Part shown: positions 21,961-33,900 of the stretch, piece by piece
Layout of the letters: every line of letters starts with the position of its first letter
How positions within the stretch are numbered: the stretch's first letter is position 1
Assembly (NCBI GenBank): GCA_964059195.1
Contig: CAXKWD010000004.1
Coordinates: 119,756,043 to 119,820,042 of the forward strand
Length of the DNA stretch: 64,000 nucleotides
Direction of reading: 5' to 3'
From: Ectobius pallidus
Taxonomy: Eukaryota > Arthropoda > Insecta > Blattodea > Ectobiidae
Translations under genes and position numbers: made by a program
Notes under the pieces: model-generated
Seen by the model: only the letters and a program-made list of their open reading frames with translations
The model's database searches: none
Told to the model about the DNA's origin: nothing

Positions 21961-23102
21961 TTAATCTAAGTTTATCAAATTGTTGCACTCAAGCTACTCC
22001 CACAATGAACGCTGTCTAGGCCTACAATAAATTATAGTTCGGGCGTTTTTGCAAGCCACACACTCAACTCTTTTTTTGATGTCTTCTTACTGTGAGGTGT
22101 GTCGTTATTTGCGTCATGTGTGTTTGTTTTATTTTGGCATTCGTTCTTATGGGATTGATGTTTATCTTCATAGATAGGCCTAATGCCACGAGTGACTTGG
22201 AAATCACCGATAAATTTATCTAGGGACTTCCAAATCACTATGCATGTCACTGCCTACAGTGTCTCGACCTGAGTAGAATATAACGAAAATGGGACACTTT
22301 TGTAGGTGATAAAGGAATTTTGATAAGGCTTGAGTGAATCAAGTCTGTGATCTGGCTCATTTTATGCTAATTTTACATGTTATTGTTCCAAACCTTAAAA
22401 AAAAAGACGTGGGAGCTAAATCCTATTTGGTAATGTAACGAGAGGTTAGGATTTTGTCCATAAATTTTTCTAGGGAGAATCCGTATCTCGAGTTGTATTT
22501 GTTGAGACTGTTTAGCGAATATTTACATAAATTAAGCATGTAATGAATAATATAAAACTACGATAATGAATAAAACTACGCTTGTTTTGGTCATTGTAAG
22601 AGAAAGAGCGTATGGCAAAGTAATCGATATATTGTTGTATGGATAATCGCGACATCGTGGATAGTCGCGCGACGTGCAGATTTTCTCGTGCAAATAATGT
22701 TTTCATCTTCATCGCCTGATTAGATTGACATCATTGCTAAAGTAATATCGTGTTATTAGACTAATTTTGTATTATTATAGGAGATTTTAAATGCTTCACT
22801 ACACACATAAATAACGCTGGTCAACATGATTTTTTCACAAGTGAAAATGTCCATGTTTCATCTTAAATTCAGATAGTTAATCAGAATTTTCCCATTAGGC
22901 ATAGTTTCCCTGTGACAGTTACTTTCGAAATCGGATTTTAGCATCCTCTTTGGCTAGGAATGTCATAGGAACATTTAACTTATATTTAGCTTTTTATTCA
23001 GTATAATTAAATAAATAATATGCTGTATTGGGCAGAAGCATGAAAAACAACACTGTGCAGGAATGTTCAGATTTTATCTGGAATTGTGTTGCATTGTGCT
23101 GT
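21956..23102. other. intergenic, nothing recognised
   Basis: Short frames at 22032-22250 and 22512-22712 (minus) show no motif. Otherwise AT-rich. Confidence 0.5.
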
Positions 23103-23110
23103 GTCACAAG

Positions 23111-23366
23111 CATAGGCGTACCGAGGGGGGTTTTTGGGGGTTTGAACCCCCCCCCCCATTGATTAAAAAAATGAAAATTGCTTAATTTTTTTAAGTCTGC
23201 CCATAAATTACTTAATACAAGTAAGTATAAAGCGTGGGAAGCTTAAAACTCGTTATTTTGCGTCTTAATTTTTATAATTTTCGAGGGAGGACCCTCGGAC
23301 CCCCCTCTCCCCCAGACCCCGCGGATATTATAACCCCCCCATATGGTCGGCCTGGTTACGCCTATG
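23111..23366. mobile_element. hAT-like MITE with 8-bp target duplication
   Basis: 256 bp with inverted ends CATAGGCGTACC and CATAGGCGTAACC, bounded by GTCACAAG on both sides (23103-23110, 23367-23374). The interior has long G and C runs near both ends. An 8-bp duplication fits hAT-type mobilisation. No coding capacity. Confidence 0.85.
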
Positions 23367-23492
23367 GTCACAAGTGTCAATATTCAACTGGATGTGAGCC
23401 TGTTAGCTCCAATACCACTAGTGAAATATTTCCTTATTTTTTATTTAGAAGAGTATTGGGTATGGTGTAGATAAGTGTTTTGGTTTTTCATT

Positions 23493-24200
23493 ATGCCAAG
23501 AAAGTGTATAAATAATACAAATAATTTCTGCTACGTTTGCAGTGAACTGACCTTCAAGTTTCAGAAAGAAGATTCATTAAAGGGGCATGTGACATTTTTC
23601 TCCCCAGTGATACAGGAGTTTCTCGTGAATTCTGAGAACGTATATTTATCTTCATTGCTTATTAAAATGGGAGTACAAAAAATTCTTAAAAGCGATGAAT
23701 AAGAAATCTGATGGATTCTTGTACTTAAAATCGAAATTCCCCTAACTCAATGATGCTAAACTAAAGTAAGGGGCTTTTATATGCTAAAAATACGATCACT
23801 AATGACTGATGAAAATTTTTATGGATTATATTATTAAATTCACTGGATAAAGCAGCCTGGCAGTGATTCAAAACTTTATATTGCAATTTTTTGGAAACCA
23901 TAAAGCGGAAAACTATCGTGATGTAATGGGTGATCTTCTGAATTCGTACAAAGCTGTGGAATGCAATATGTATTTAAACAAACACTTCTTGGATTCTCAC
24001 TTAGACTTTTTTCCGGACAATCTTGGAACAGTCAACGATTAACACTGCGAACCTTGGCATAAGCAAATTTCGACAATGGAAAAAGAAAGTTCCAAGCCAA
24101 GTGGAGTTCTATACTCCTCGGCCCTTGAATAGAGGCCTCAAGGTCACTGGCTACCACCAACACCTCTTACTCCTCAAGTCTGAAAATTTAGCACTATGTT
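23493..24200 (+). pseudogene. decayed insect transposon-associated gene (MPRKC / HLDFFPDNLG family)
   Basis: It begins MPRKCINNTNNFCYVC, the zinc-binding start of a protein repeatedly found in insect mobile-element sequence. After several frame breaks it resumes with FFGNHKAENYRDVMG, LLNSYKAVECNMYLNKHFL and SHLDFFPDNLGTVND in order. I recognise these blocks from predicted proteins of many insects, but the molecular function of the family is unknown to me. Multiple stops and frameshifts make it a pseudogene. Confidence 0.7.
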
Positions 24201-25290
24201 GCCGATTTGCAGAACAGGTGTATCTTACACCCTCCAAACCCTCTCATTCTAATACAATGAAACAGGTTCGCTGCCCCCGTCATAACATTCCAAAAGAAGG
24301 TATTCACTTAAAAGAGAGCTACTGTTCATCTTAAAATTATCAGTCTCTTGTCAGAAATCTTGGTGGTGTTTAGTGATTTTGTTAGAAGTGAATATTCATC
24401 GGCATGGATACTTTTTCGTTTCCTTTTACTGTTTGTTGTTTTATTATTCATATATCTGTTATACTTTGTTAGTTCCTTTTTATGAATTTATAAAATTTTT
24501 AATTATATGTTTTGGTATCGACTTGATGGCGGGTAGTGTTGAACCTTCTTCTATTTATCTACACCATTCGAAAAGGAAGAGGAAATATCGACGTGAAAAG
24601 CAACATTACGAAATCATGTTTATGGCCTCGACATCGGTATCAACAACTATAGGTCTACTATCTCAAGAAAGGCTGTAAATGTAGTTTCGCAATTTAGTAA
24701 GTAGAACTATTGTAGGCTCTATTTATTTATTTTTTTGCTTTTCTTTAATGATATAAGATCGAATTAATTTTAATGCAAAAGTTTGATAATTTTATTCATT
24801 GTAATAATTTACTTATGGCATCACATATTTCCCACCCTATTTATTTATATTTTCAAGTTAATGACCACATATTCCGCAATCAAAATTCAATCAATGACGC
24901 CAGGCGTGAGCACACACTGAGTATGCTTCCACAGACCTAGTGCAGGAGTTTTTAATATTCTACGAATGGTTTGCTTAACACAGAACCTCTTTACTTCCCA
25001 TTCGGAAAGTAGGCATATCCTCAAATTTTCTTCGCCCGAAAACATTTCATTGCTCTTGGCCGAGATGGAAATCGCGTATCTCAAGACCAGAAATGGACAT
25101 CCAAGCCCCTTGACTAACGAGACCTAACTTTCAGTGTTTTTCTCCGATGAGTAATTTTAACACAATTGTAATATTTTATTAATTTTATCAATGTATTAAT
25201 ATTATTGCACTTTATATAGCATAATATGACCTTAGTAGGCCTAATACACTTGGAGCAACATGTTAATATGTATATATAATTTAATATTAT
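24201..25290. other. intergenic, nothing recognised
   Basis: Short frames (24373-24678 plus, 24887-25084 minus) show no supportable homology. Confidence 0.45.
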
Positions 25291-25303
25291 GATTTCCTGA
25301 AAT
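25291..25303. repeat. left target duplication of the LINE
   Basis: GATTTCCTGAAAT, repeated exactly at 38948-38960 just beyond the LINE's (GAA)n tail. Confidence 0.85.
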
Positions 25304-26053
25304 CTTTGTAGACTTCAAAAAAGCCTACGATTGTATTCACAGTTCTTCAATGTTGGAGATACTAAGGAATTTTGGACTTCATCCCAAATTAATAAAAATG
25401 ATACAATTGACTCTAACGAACACCAAATCTAAAGTAAAATTTAGAGGAGAAATATCAGAACCGTTTATGATAAAACCAGGGCTAAGATAAGGAGATGGTC
25501 TATCACCATTACTTTTCAACTGCGCTCTAGAGTATGTGAAGAGGGAATGGTACAAAGAAAATCCTAAAAACATACGAATTGGAACCAAAAAGGATGGAAT
25601 AAACTTAAATTGCTTGGGATTCGCAGACGACTTAGCGTTACTAGCTAATAACATTCATGAAGCCAAAAATCAAATAACTAGCCTACAAAATATATCACAA
25701 AAAATAGGACTTCAGATATAATTTGAAAAAAAAAAACGAAATAATGGTAACAGACCCACTAGTAACCAATCACATAACAATAAATAACAAGAAAATAAAA
25801 TTAATAGAGCAATTTAAATACCTAGGAGAAATTATAACACATAATTTGGACGAGAAACCTGCATGGCAAGCGAGGACTAATGAAATGATAAAAGCTCAAA
25901 AATTAACATGGTCTTGGTCTACATACAATAAAAAATGTCTATCGGTCCAAACGAAATTAAAACATTACAAGACGGTGATTCAACCAGAGGTGACATATGG
26001 AAGCGAAACTCTTTATAAAATCACCCAGAAAAATAGAATAGACAAAATCCTGA
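25304..26053 (+). pseudogene. 5'-truncated LINE reverse transcriptase, upstream part
   Basis: It encodes the palm region of a non-LTR reverse transcriptase: VDFKKAYDCI, the LSPLLFNCALEYV block, and the catalytic GFADDLALLANN (an F-A-D-D form of YADD), then FKYLGEIITHN. The frame is broken by an in-frame stop just before GDGLSPLLFN and another near 25722, so it is inactive. The endonuclease and the start of the RT are missing (5' truncation). It is interrupted at 26053 by the LTR retrotransposon and continues at 38424. The sequence style resembles RTE-like arthropod LINEs; the clade is not certain. Confidence 0.88.
26050..26053. repeat. 4-bp target duplication of the LTR element (left)
   Basis: CTGA, repeated at 38420-38423. 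Four bases fits Ty3/gypsy integration. Confidence 0.75.
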
Positions 26054-28746
26054 TGCGGCCAGATAAGTATGTATTGTTAGAGTGGGGGGGGGAACAGTTA
26101 CGAGAACTCAAGAGTACTAAACTACAAACAAAGCATCCAGGGGCGCTGGTTAAGAAAGTTAGGTTAGAATGATAGATCACCCTAAATGCCAAGCGCTGAT
26201 AACGAGAGATAATAGGGGAAGGAAACTGGGAACACCAGAGGAGATCGTCACTTGAATAAATTCACATATCAGGCACGCGGGGAGGAGGAAAGCGAATGGA
26301 GTGAACACCCATAAATCAAATTGAAATAATTTTAACAATTTAATAACCATAAACTCTATATAAATGTAACTTGAGAGACAACTCTATGACAACAAGCAAT
26401 TTAAATAAATGTATAAAAAGGGACGGTACACCCCATATAGAATTCTTAACCTTACGTCTCAGAGAATACAAACAGATATGGCTTAATATACATAATGCCC
26501 TGTATACGTCTGAACCTATCTTAAGTCGCCAAGACAAAATATAATTGGCAAGGAAAGCTTTATAAGAAGTTAGCAATGAGCCGTAGAACTTCTCATTAAT
26601 TTAAATAATGCCTTACCAAAAATCAGAAATGTATTTCAAATAGGCCAAGCAAAATGTAAATGGCCAAGCCAGGCTTTATAAGAATTTTAGCAATGTGCTA
26701 TAGGGACACATTAATTTAATTTCTACAAAATATGAAATCTATATTAAACAGGCTAAGCAAAATGCAAATGGCCAAGCCAGGCTTTATAAGAATTTTAGCA
26801 ATGTGCTATAGGGACACATAAATTTAATTTATGGCCTAGAAAATGTGAAATCTATTTCAAACAGGCTAAGCAAAATGTAAATGGCCAAGCCAGGCTTTAT
26901 AAGAATTTTAGCAATGTGCTATAGGGATACATTAATTTAATTCATGCCCTACAAAATATGAAATCTATTTTAAACAGGCTAAGCAAAATGTAAATGGCCA
27001 AGCCAGGCTTCTATAAGAATTTTAGCAATGTGCTATAGGGATACATTAATTTAATTTATGCCCTACAAAATATGAAATCTATTTTAAACAGGCTAAGCAA
27101 AATGTAAATGGCCAAGCCAGGCTTTATAAGAATCTTAGCAATGTGCTATAGGGATACATTAATTTAATTTATGCCCTACAAAATATGAAATCTATTTTAA
27201 ACAGACTAAGCAAAATGTAAATGGCCAAGCCAGGCTTTATAAGAATTTTTGCAATGTGCTATAGGGATACATTAATTTAATTTATGCCCTACAAAATATG
27301 AAATCTATTTTAAACAGCCTAAGCAAAATGTAAATGGCCAAGCCAGGCTTTATAAGAATTTTAGCAATGTGCTATAGGGATACATTAATTTAATTTATGC
27401 CCTACAAAATATGAAATCTATTTTAAACAGGCTAAGCAAAATGTAAATGGCCAAGCCAGGCTTTATAAGAATCTTAGCAATGTGCTATAGGGATAAATTA
27501 ATTTAATTTATGCCCTACAAAATATGAAATCTATTTTAAACAGACTAAGCAAAATGTAAATGGCCAAGCCAGGCTTTATAAGAATTTTTGCAATGTGCTA
27601 TAGGGATACATTAATTTAATTTATGCCCTACAAAATATGAAATCTATTTTAAACAGCCTAAGCAAAATGTAAATGGCCAAGCCAGGCTTTATAAGAATTT
27701 TAGCAATGTCCTATAGGGATACATTAATTTAATTTATGCCCTAGAAAATGTGAAATCCATGTCAAACAGGCTAAGCAAAATGTAAATGGGCAAGCCAGGG
27801 TTTATAAGAATTTTGCAATGTCCTATAGGGATACATTAATTTAATTTATGCCCTAGAAAATGTGAAATCCATTTCAAACAGGCTAAGCAAAATGTAAATG
27901 GCCAAGCCAGGCTTCTATAAGAATTTTAGCACTGTGATATTAAGAATGTGGAATACTGAGATTTGAAGGTGCATGATTACTATAGCTTGTTTCTAGCTTA
28001 ATTTTCCCCAGTGAGATACCAGCATCGTATACTAGGGTGGAAGGGGTAGAGATTAAACAGGATTAATTAGCCTGTCATTGCAGAAACTGCACAAACCAGG
28101 TATACTAGAAAAATACTTCGAGCTCTCGTTCCACATAAGGAACCTTACAAATAGCAATAACTTGAATAAGAAATGAGGCCCCAAAATATATATATATATC
28201 TGTCGAAATATTCAGAAGGAAACAGGTATGACGTCACCTAGCTGACGAACACGAAATGGATACGGAAATACATGCCATCTTTGAAGGCAAACTTACAGAG
28301 ACAACTCTTCAAGGTAAAACGCCTACACAATTACTAGAAAAACTTGTAAGGGCAGATATTAAGTTTAACTTGAAAAAGGCATTTTTAAATTTACATTAGC
28401 TAAGTTAATGCCTTTGGTAACGAGCATACAAATGGGGATATTCAGGTTTCACGTTTCGTAGTAGTTGGCTTGGAATTTAATTTAACATGGTGGAATATTA
28501 ACTCGATTAATCAGTAAGCACTTATTAAGCATGAAATGACGGATAGATCGAACTCACCATAAGCCAGCCGGAGATCCTGGAGAGAACTCCACACACAAAC
28601 AAAACTCAAGCGGTACTAACTTAATGGCAGAACGGCTTCCAGCTCACACCCCCAACCTTGAGCCAGAGGGCAGCACAATACGAGCCAGGATAGCCACACA
28701 AGCAAGGAGAAAGAAATTGGAGACGGAGAAATTTACCTCCGTCTCA
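26054..28746 (-). repeat. 3' LTR (2,693 bp)
   Basis: It starts TGCGGCCAGATAAG on the plus strand and ends CTCCGTCTCA. It contains a 113-bp tandem array (26641-27930) and a terminal stem (GAGACGGAG facing CTCCGTCTC). A 78-codon frame (26340-26576 minus) recurs identically in the other LTR but has no motif. The LTR is very long for this superfamily. Confidence 0.95.
26641..27930 (+). repeat. 113-bp tandem array inside the 3' LTR
   Basis: About 11-12 units with the core GGCCAAGCCAGGCTTTATAA. Variant units repeat in blocks of three: AGGCTAAG with AATCTTAGC, AGACTAAG with AATTTTTGC, AGCCTAAG with AATTTTAGC. The block occurs twice in a row (27088 and 27427), a higher-order period of about 339 bp. 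Confidence 0.92.
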
Positions 28747-28757
28747 GCCTCCTCCCT
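28747..28757 (-). promoter_or_regulatory. polypurine tract
   Basis: On the minus strand AGGGAGGAGGC directly abuts the 3' LTR start (TGAGACGG), as expected for plus-strand DNA priming. Confidence 0.75.
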
Positions 28758-30296
28758 GGGAGGGCTCAAAATTTTTAGAACTTAAAGGGTAGAAGACCCC
28801 AAAATGGAAAAGGGAAAACGTGAAACCTGAAAGGCTAAAGCTAATTACATACAATCAAGAGCCATAATCAGTTAATATAGTACCATATGTACTAATAACA
28901 CTTATACCCATTCAACTTAAACTAAATAGTTCAGTATCAATCATGATTAATAGCAATAAGTATACCATAAGTAAAAAAATGCTTGAGAAACGTCTATATC
29001 TTGATGCACAATTTTTTATATATAAGATATGTCCTTGATATAGGTGAAATACGTGTGTGATCTACTGAATATGTCCCTGTAATAAAACATCAACACGCAC
29101 CGTATTTTCACATATTTGTTACATAGAAAATTTTGTTTTTATATTAAAAAGTTCTCTTGAGGGATCGTCCTTCTTAGTAACTTGAGGGTAATAAATCTTG
29201 AGGTTGAAAGTTTATGCTTGACATTACTTAAGATATACCCATACTTACACTTGATTACCTTTAATTTCTTGTGACTCCAAGATCTAATCACGTCTACAGA
29301 ACGTGACATAGCAAGCCACCAAATACAACACTCTGCCATAAGATAATGAGGGAAAATCCCCATATTTCTTTTTGAAGCACTATATTTGGGTTACCAAAAA
29401 AAACTTGAATAACACTGGGGAGAATACTGGAGAGAGCACTATTATATCGCACTTACAGGAGCAGATGATCACCATTGATAATAGATCACCATACATACGT
29501 AGGTACGCCAACACCCACATGTCCAGATGAGGGAAGGCGCGCTGGCCGAAGATCAAAGCCCAGCCAAGGTCCATCTATGGCCGAACATGCAATAGCACAG
29601 CAGAAGAAGATAGGTGCGTAGAAAAGGGGGGGGGGAATATGCTGTAGAACACCAGCACAGCTCGAAGATCGATGACTGCTGTAGAGAACGATGGTACGAG
29701 GCTCCGGCCACCAGAGTCCAGTGGCAAAAACAAGTAGGGGCTGCAGTCCCCAATGAGCGACGTACAGGATTCACTGAGCATGGAGTACTCACATGCCCAG
29801 AAGAACGCACAGCAGGAGCAGCTTGGTATCCAAACCAAGAGAAGGACGGGGCAGATGGCCCCCTCCATCCAGAAGTAGATCCAGAAGGCAAACATGAAAC
29901 AGAGTGGTAACCATTAGCTCTGGAGTGAATAAATATATGTGTAGGTGAAATATTCACACTCCAGCTATCTTGCTTGAGTCACAAATAATCTTCAAGAAGG
30001 ATGATTTCAAATGTCTTTAATAAGAGACTTTCTTGCTTTGAAATTATTAAATTCAATATTAAACTGTGTCTTGAGGGAGAGTGTTGAAGAGTCGAAACAA
30101 GTCACTTTTTGATAGATAATGTTCATTGTATTTATCTTTGGAGGTTTGATCACTTTGATTAAAAAGTCTTTCTTTTATCACTTTGTAGAATTTATAGTTA
30201 TCTCTTATTTTTCTTTTATTTTTGTTCCTTTTATATGAAAATGGATTATAATTTGTCTCTCTTTTCGTTTTGGTGTCGTTAATACATGTATTATCA
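28758..30296 (-). other. internal 3' region of the LTR element, no recognised gene
   Basis: About 1.5 kb downstream of pol in element orientation. Frames up to 134 codons on the minus strand (29553-29957) and 98 on the plus strand (29614-29910) overlap a GC-richer patch. None shows a signal peptide, furin site or other envelope feature, so I make no call. Confidence 0.45.
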
Positions 30297-30620
30297 TTTA
30301 GGTTTTTTTTTTCTTTACTAAAGTTTTTTTTTCTTTACTAAGGTTTATTTTTTTTTTTTTCTCACTGAGGTTTTTTTTTGTGTCAACACCAAATTTTTTT
30401 TTTAACTGAGGGTTTTTTGTTTTTCACACTGAGGTTTTTTTTTTTTTTAAACTGAGGTTTTTTTGTGTCAACACCGAGATTTTTTTTTAAACTGAGGGTT
30501 TTTTATTTTTCACACTGAGGTTTTTTTTTTTTTTTTTAAACTGAGGTTTTTTTGTGTCAACACCGAGATTTTTTTTTTAAACCGAGGGTTTTTTGTTTTT
30601 CACACTGAGGCCTCAGTAAG
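30297..30620 (-). repeat. T-rich imperfect tandem array downstream of pol
   Basis: Runs of 8-18 T (A on the element's sense strand) alternate with ACTGAGG and GTGTCAACACC(G/A)A motifs in a repeating order of about 110 bp, ending at CACACTGAGGCCTCAG. Confidence 0.85.
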
Positions 30621-30919
30621 ACTTAGTAAATTAGACGAGGGGCCCCCACAATTTGAGTACCATGTGAATGGAGCCCGGAAATCCGACCGACCCAGCAAGT
30701 ACCGATCCATCCGCCAAACATGTTACAATAGTTAAATACAAAATTTATTTATATAATTCCACCAACAGAATTTACCAACTAAACCAAACGTGAAACCAAG
30801 AAAAGTAAATATTAACATCATTACAATAAATTGCATTAAAATAACCCTTCCTTTTGAAGGAACTACAAATGGTAGAAAAGCACCAACTATACACAAATAA
30901 ATAAGTACTCAAATACAAC

Positions 30920-33900
30920 CTACAATGCCTTGAGTTGAGAAGCATGGCATCTACGCCTTGAAGAGTCTTGCTCATGTTCCAAAAGAAAAGAGACTCCGTT
31001 CTGGAGTTGCTTAATAATACGAAAGGGGCCCACATAACGGGGCGCTAATTTCTTAGCAAATTTATTAGACGCCTTACTAATAGGGTAGTTTCTGCACATC
31101 ACTAAATCATTAACCTTAAACTGGCAAGGGACCCTACCCCTATTATAAGCCGTAGCTCTCCTACCATGGGCAGCTAAGAGATTGCGTCTAGCAGCTTTCC
31201 ACGTCTGAGAAAGATCCAAAGGGGTAACAGCGTCAGGCAATAAATCAGCCAGGTGCCACAGGTTACTGAGCGGATGGTTGGGCGTAAATGTGAACAGAAG
31301 GGAAAATGGAGAGAAACCATGACTATCATGGACAGCCGTATTGAATGCAAACTGCAACCAGTGCAGATTACTATCCCACAAGGAATGATCACTGCTATGG
31401 TACGCAATTAAAGCATTCTTAAGGTTGCGCATGACGCGTTCAGCATGGCTGGGATTCGGGTAGTATGGACTGGTGGTGATATGGTCAATGCCCCTGCGAA
31501 AACAGAAATCCTTGAATATACGGGAGGTGAACTGGGGACCATTGTCCGAAACAATGGACTCCGGAAACCCGCAAACCTGGAAGATGGATGATAAAGAAAA
31601 AATCACTTTCTCGGTGCGAGAATCCCGCAGCGGGAACAACCAATTGAACTTCGTAAAAGCGTCCACAACCACAAAGATAAAAGTGTTGCCCTTGCGAGAA
31701 CGAGGCAATTTACCAAGAAAGTCAATAAACAGTTTCTGAAAAGGACGCTGAGGAACGGTGGATGACAGAAAACCAATACGTGAATTCAGAGTAGGTTTGG
31801 ACATAGCACATTCATTGCATGATCGAACACGATCACGAATATCCACGAACATGCGTTTCCACCAGAAGGCAACACTGATCTTATGCACAGTCTTCTTAAT
31901 ACCCAAATGCCCCCCAATGGAAGAGACATGAAAGTATTTAAATACCATATCTCTAAGGGAGACTGGCAACACAATCTTAGGCCGCTTCTGCCTACCTACC
32001 AAAATCTGCAGAACACCAGAGACCAAACGATAATTACTAACAACAGCACGATTGCCAAGCTGGTCAATAATACTAGCCAAATCAGGGTCAATACGCTGAT
32101 GGTGAGAAATGTCAGCGTACGCCAAAGGAAAGTTAGTCAAGAGAGGAGCGATAGTCTCCTGAGCAGGCAACACCACAGGAGGGGCGGAGGAATCCAAGGG
32201 CTGTTCAGAACAAGACGGATAGCCTTCGAACATGCGAGAAAGAGAATCAGCAAGGATATTTTGAGATGACTTAATATGAACAGGGAGAAATTTGAATGCT
32301 GAGAGCCTAACGGCCCAACGAGCCAGTCTGCCCGTCTTACGGGGGCGAGCCAAACACCAAGACAACGCTTGGTTGTCGCACTCCAAGATAAAATTGACGT
32401 GCTCGACATACATCCGGAATTTCTCCAGAGCAAAGATGACGGCAAGAGCTTCCAATTCATAAATGGAAAACATTTGCTCTTGTTTGCTCAAAGATCTCGA
32501 AGCAAAGGCAACCGGCTTACGTCCATCTGGGAACTCTTGAAGAAGCACCGCGCCCAACCCAACAGAACAAGCATCGGTTTGGACAATGAACGTCCTGGAG
32601 AAGTCGGCCATGGCCAAAATCGGCGGATTAGTGATGGCAGACTTAAGGTTCTCAAAAGCGAGTTGCTGCTCATCACCCCAAACAAACGGCACACCCTTGC
32701 CCCTCAGGCGATTCAAGGGAGCCGCCCGCACAGCAAAGTTGGGAACAAATTTAGCGAAAAAGTTAACCATGCCTATAAACCGAGCAACACCTTTAACATT
32801 GGTAGGAGGCGGGAAGTTCCTGATAGCAACAGTCCTCTCTGGGTCAATAGCAACCCCATCTGGAGAGATAATATGGCCGATGAAACTAAGTTGCGGCCTC
32901 GCGAACCGCACCTTAGTTGGCTTGACTGTCAAACCGGCCTCCTGGAGTCGACGAAAAACTTCCCGAAGGTGACCAACGTGAGACTGGAAATCCTTGCTAT
33001 AAATGACCAAATCATCAAGATAATGGTATACATAGTCAAATTTGATGTCAGAAAAGATGGTGTCAAGTAGCCTGGTGAGAACCTGTGCCCCAGTAGCAAG
33101 GCCAAATGGCAGGCGGCAGAACTCAAAATGCTGCCAATCAGTTGAAAAGGCAGTCAGATGGCGGGAGGATTCCTTAAGAGAGATCTGGTTATAGGCACTG
33201 TTAAGGTCAAGTGAAGAAAATACCTTAGCACCCGCAAACCAATGGGCTGCCGAATGTATATCCGGCAACGGCATGGACTCAATAACAATTTTCTGATTTA
33301 GAGCTCTATAATCTATGACAGGGCGGAAATCGTCTTCACCTTTCGGCACTAAGAAGATGGGACTCGAGTATGGTGACGTCGAGGGCCGAATGATGCCCTT
33401 ACTCAACATCTCATTGATTTTACGTCGCATGACCAAAAGTTTCGGAGGGGCTAACCTGTACGGGGGAAGACGGACTGGAACATGATCAGTAACCTGTATC
33501 TCATACTGTATGACATTTGTTACTCCCAGCTTCTCACTCAAAACATCAGGGTAAGCGTTAACAACCTCCAAAATTTGATTACGTTGTTCAGGAAGCAAAT
33601 GATCTAGAGAAATCTCCTTAGTGGGGAAGGTATCATTAACTCCAGAATGGTGATCAATAAGAGAGGCACAAGGAGGGAAGGCACCGGAACCAGGAGAAAT
33701 AGCAAATGGGATTTTATGGTGGGTATTAAACTTGAAATAAAGCTGACGTAACTGAAAATCCAAGGTTAATCCAGTAAATGAAGCAAACTCAGCCCCCAAA
33801 ATAACCGGGCAAATCAAAAATTGCAAGACCAGAAAAGAAACTTTCCAAGAGAACTTTGCTATACGAAGAGACAACTGCACCGATCCCAAAATATTAATTC

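Noticed and set aside
26340..26576. 78-codon frame repeated in both LTRs as an LTR-encoded gene
   Set aside because: Identical only because the LTRs are identical; no motif, signal peptide or coding bias is evident.
26641..27930. CRISPR-like regular repeats
   Set aside because: Units are contiguous without unique spacers and lie inside eukaryotic LTRs; this is a tandem satellite-type array.
31473..33070. Long plus-strand frames (up to 233 codons) across 31.5-33.1 kb
   Set aside because: They lie entirely within the intact minus-strand pol and have no motif; they are antisense shadows.
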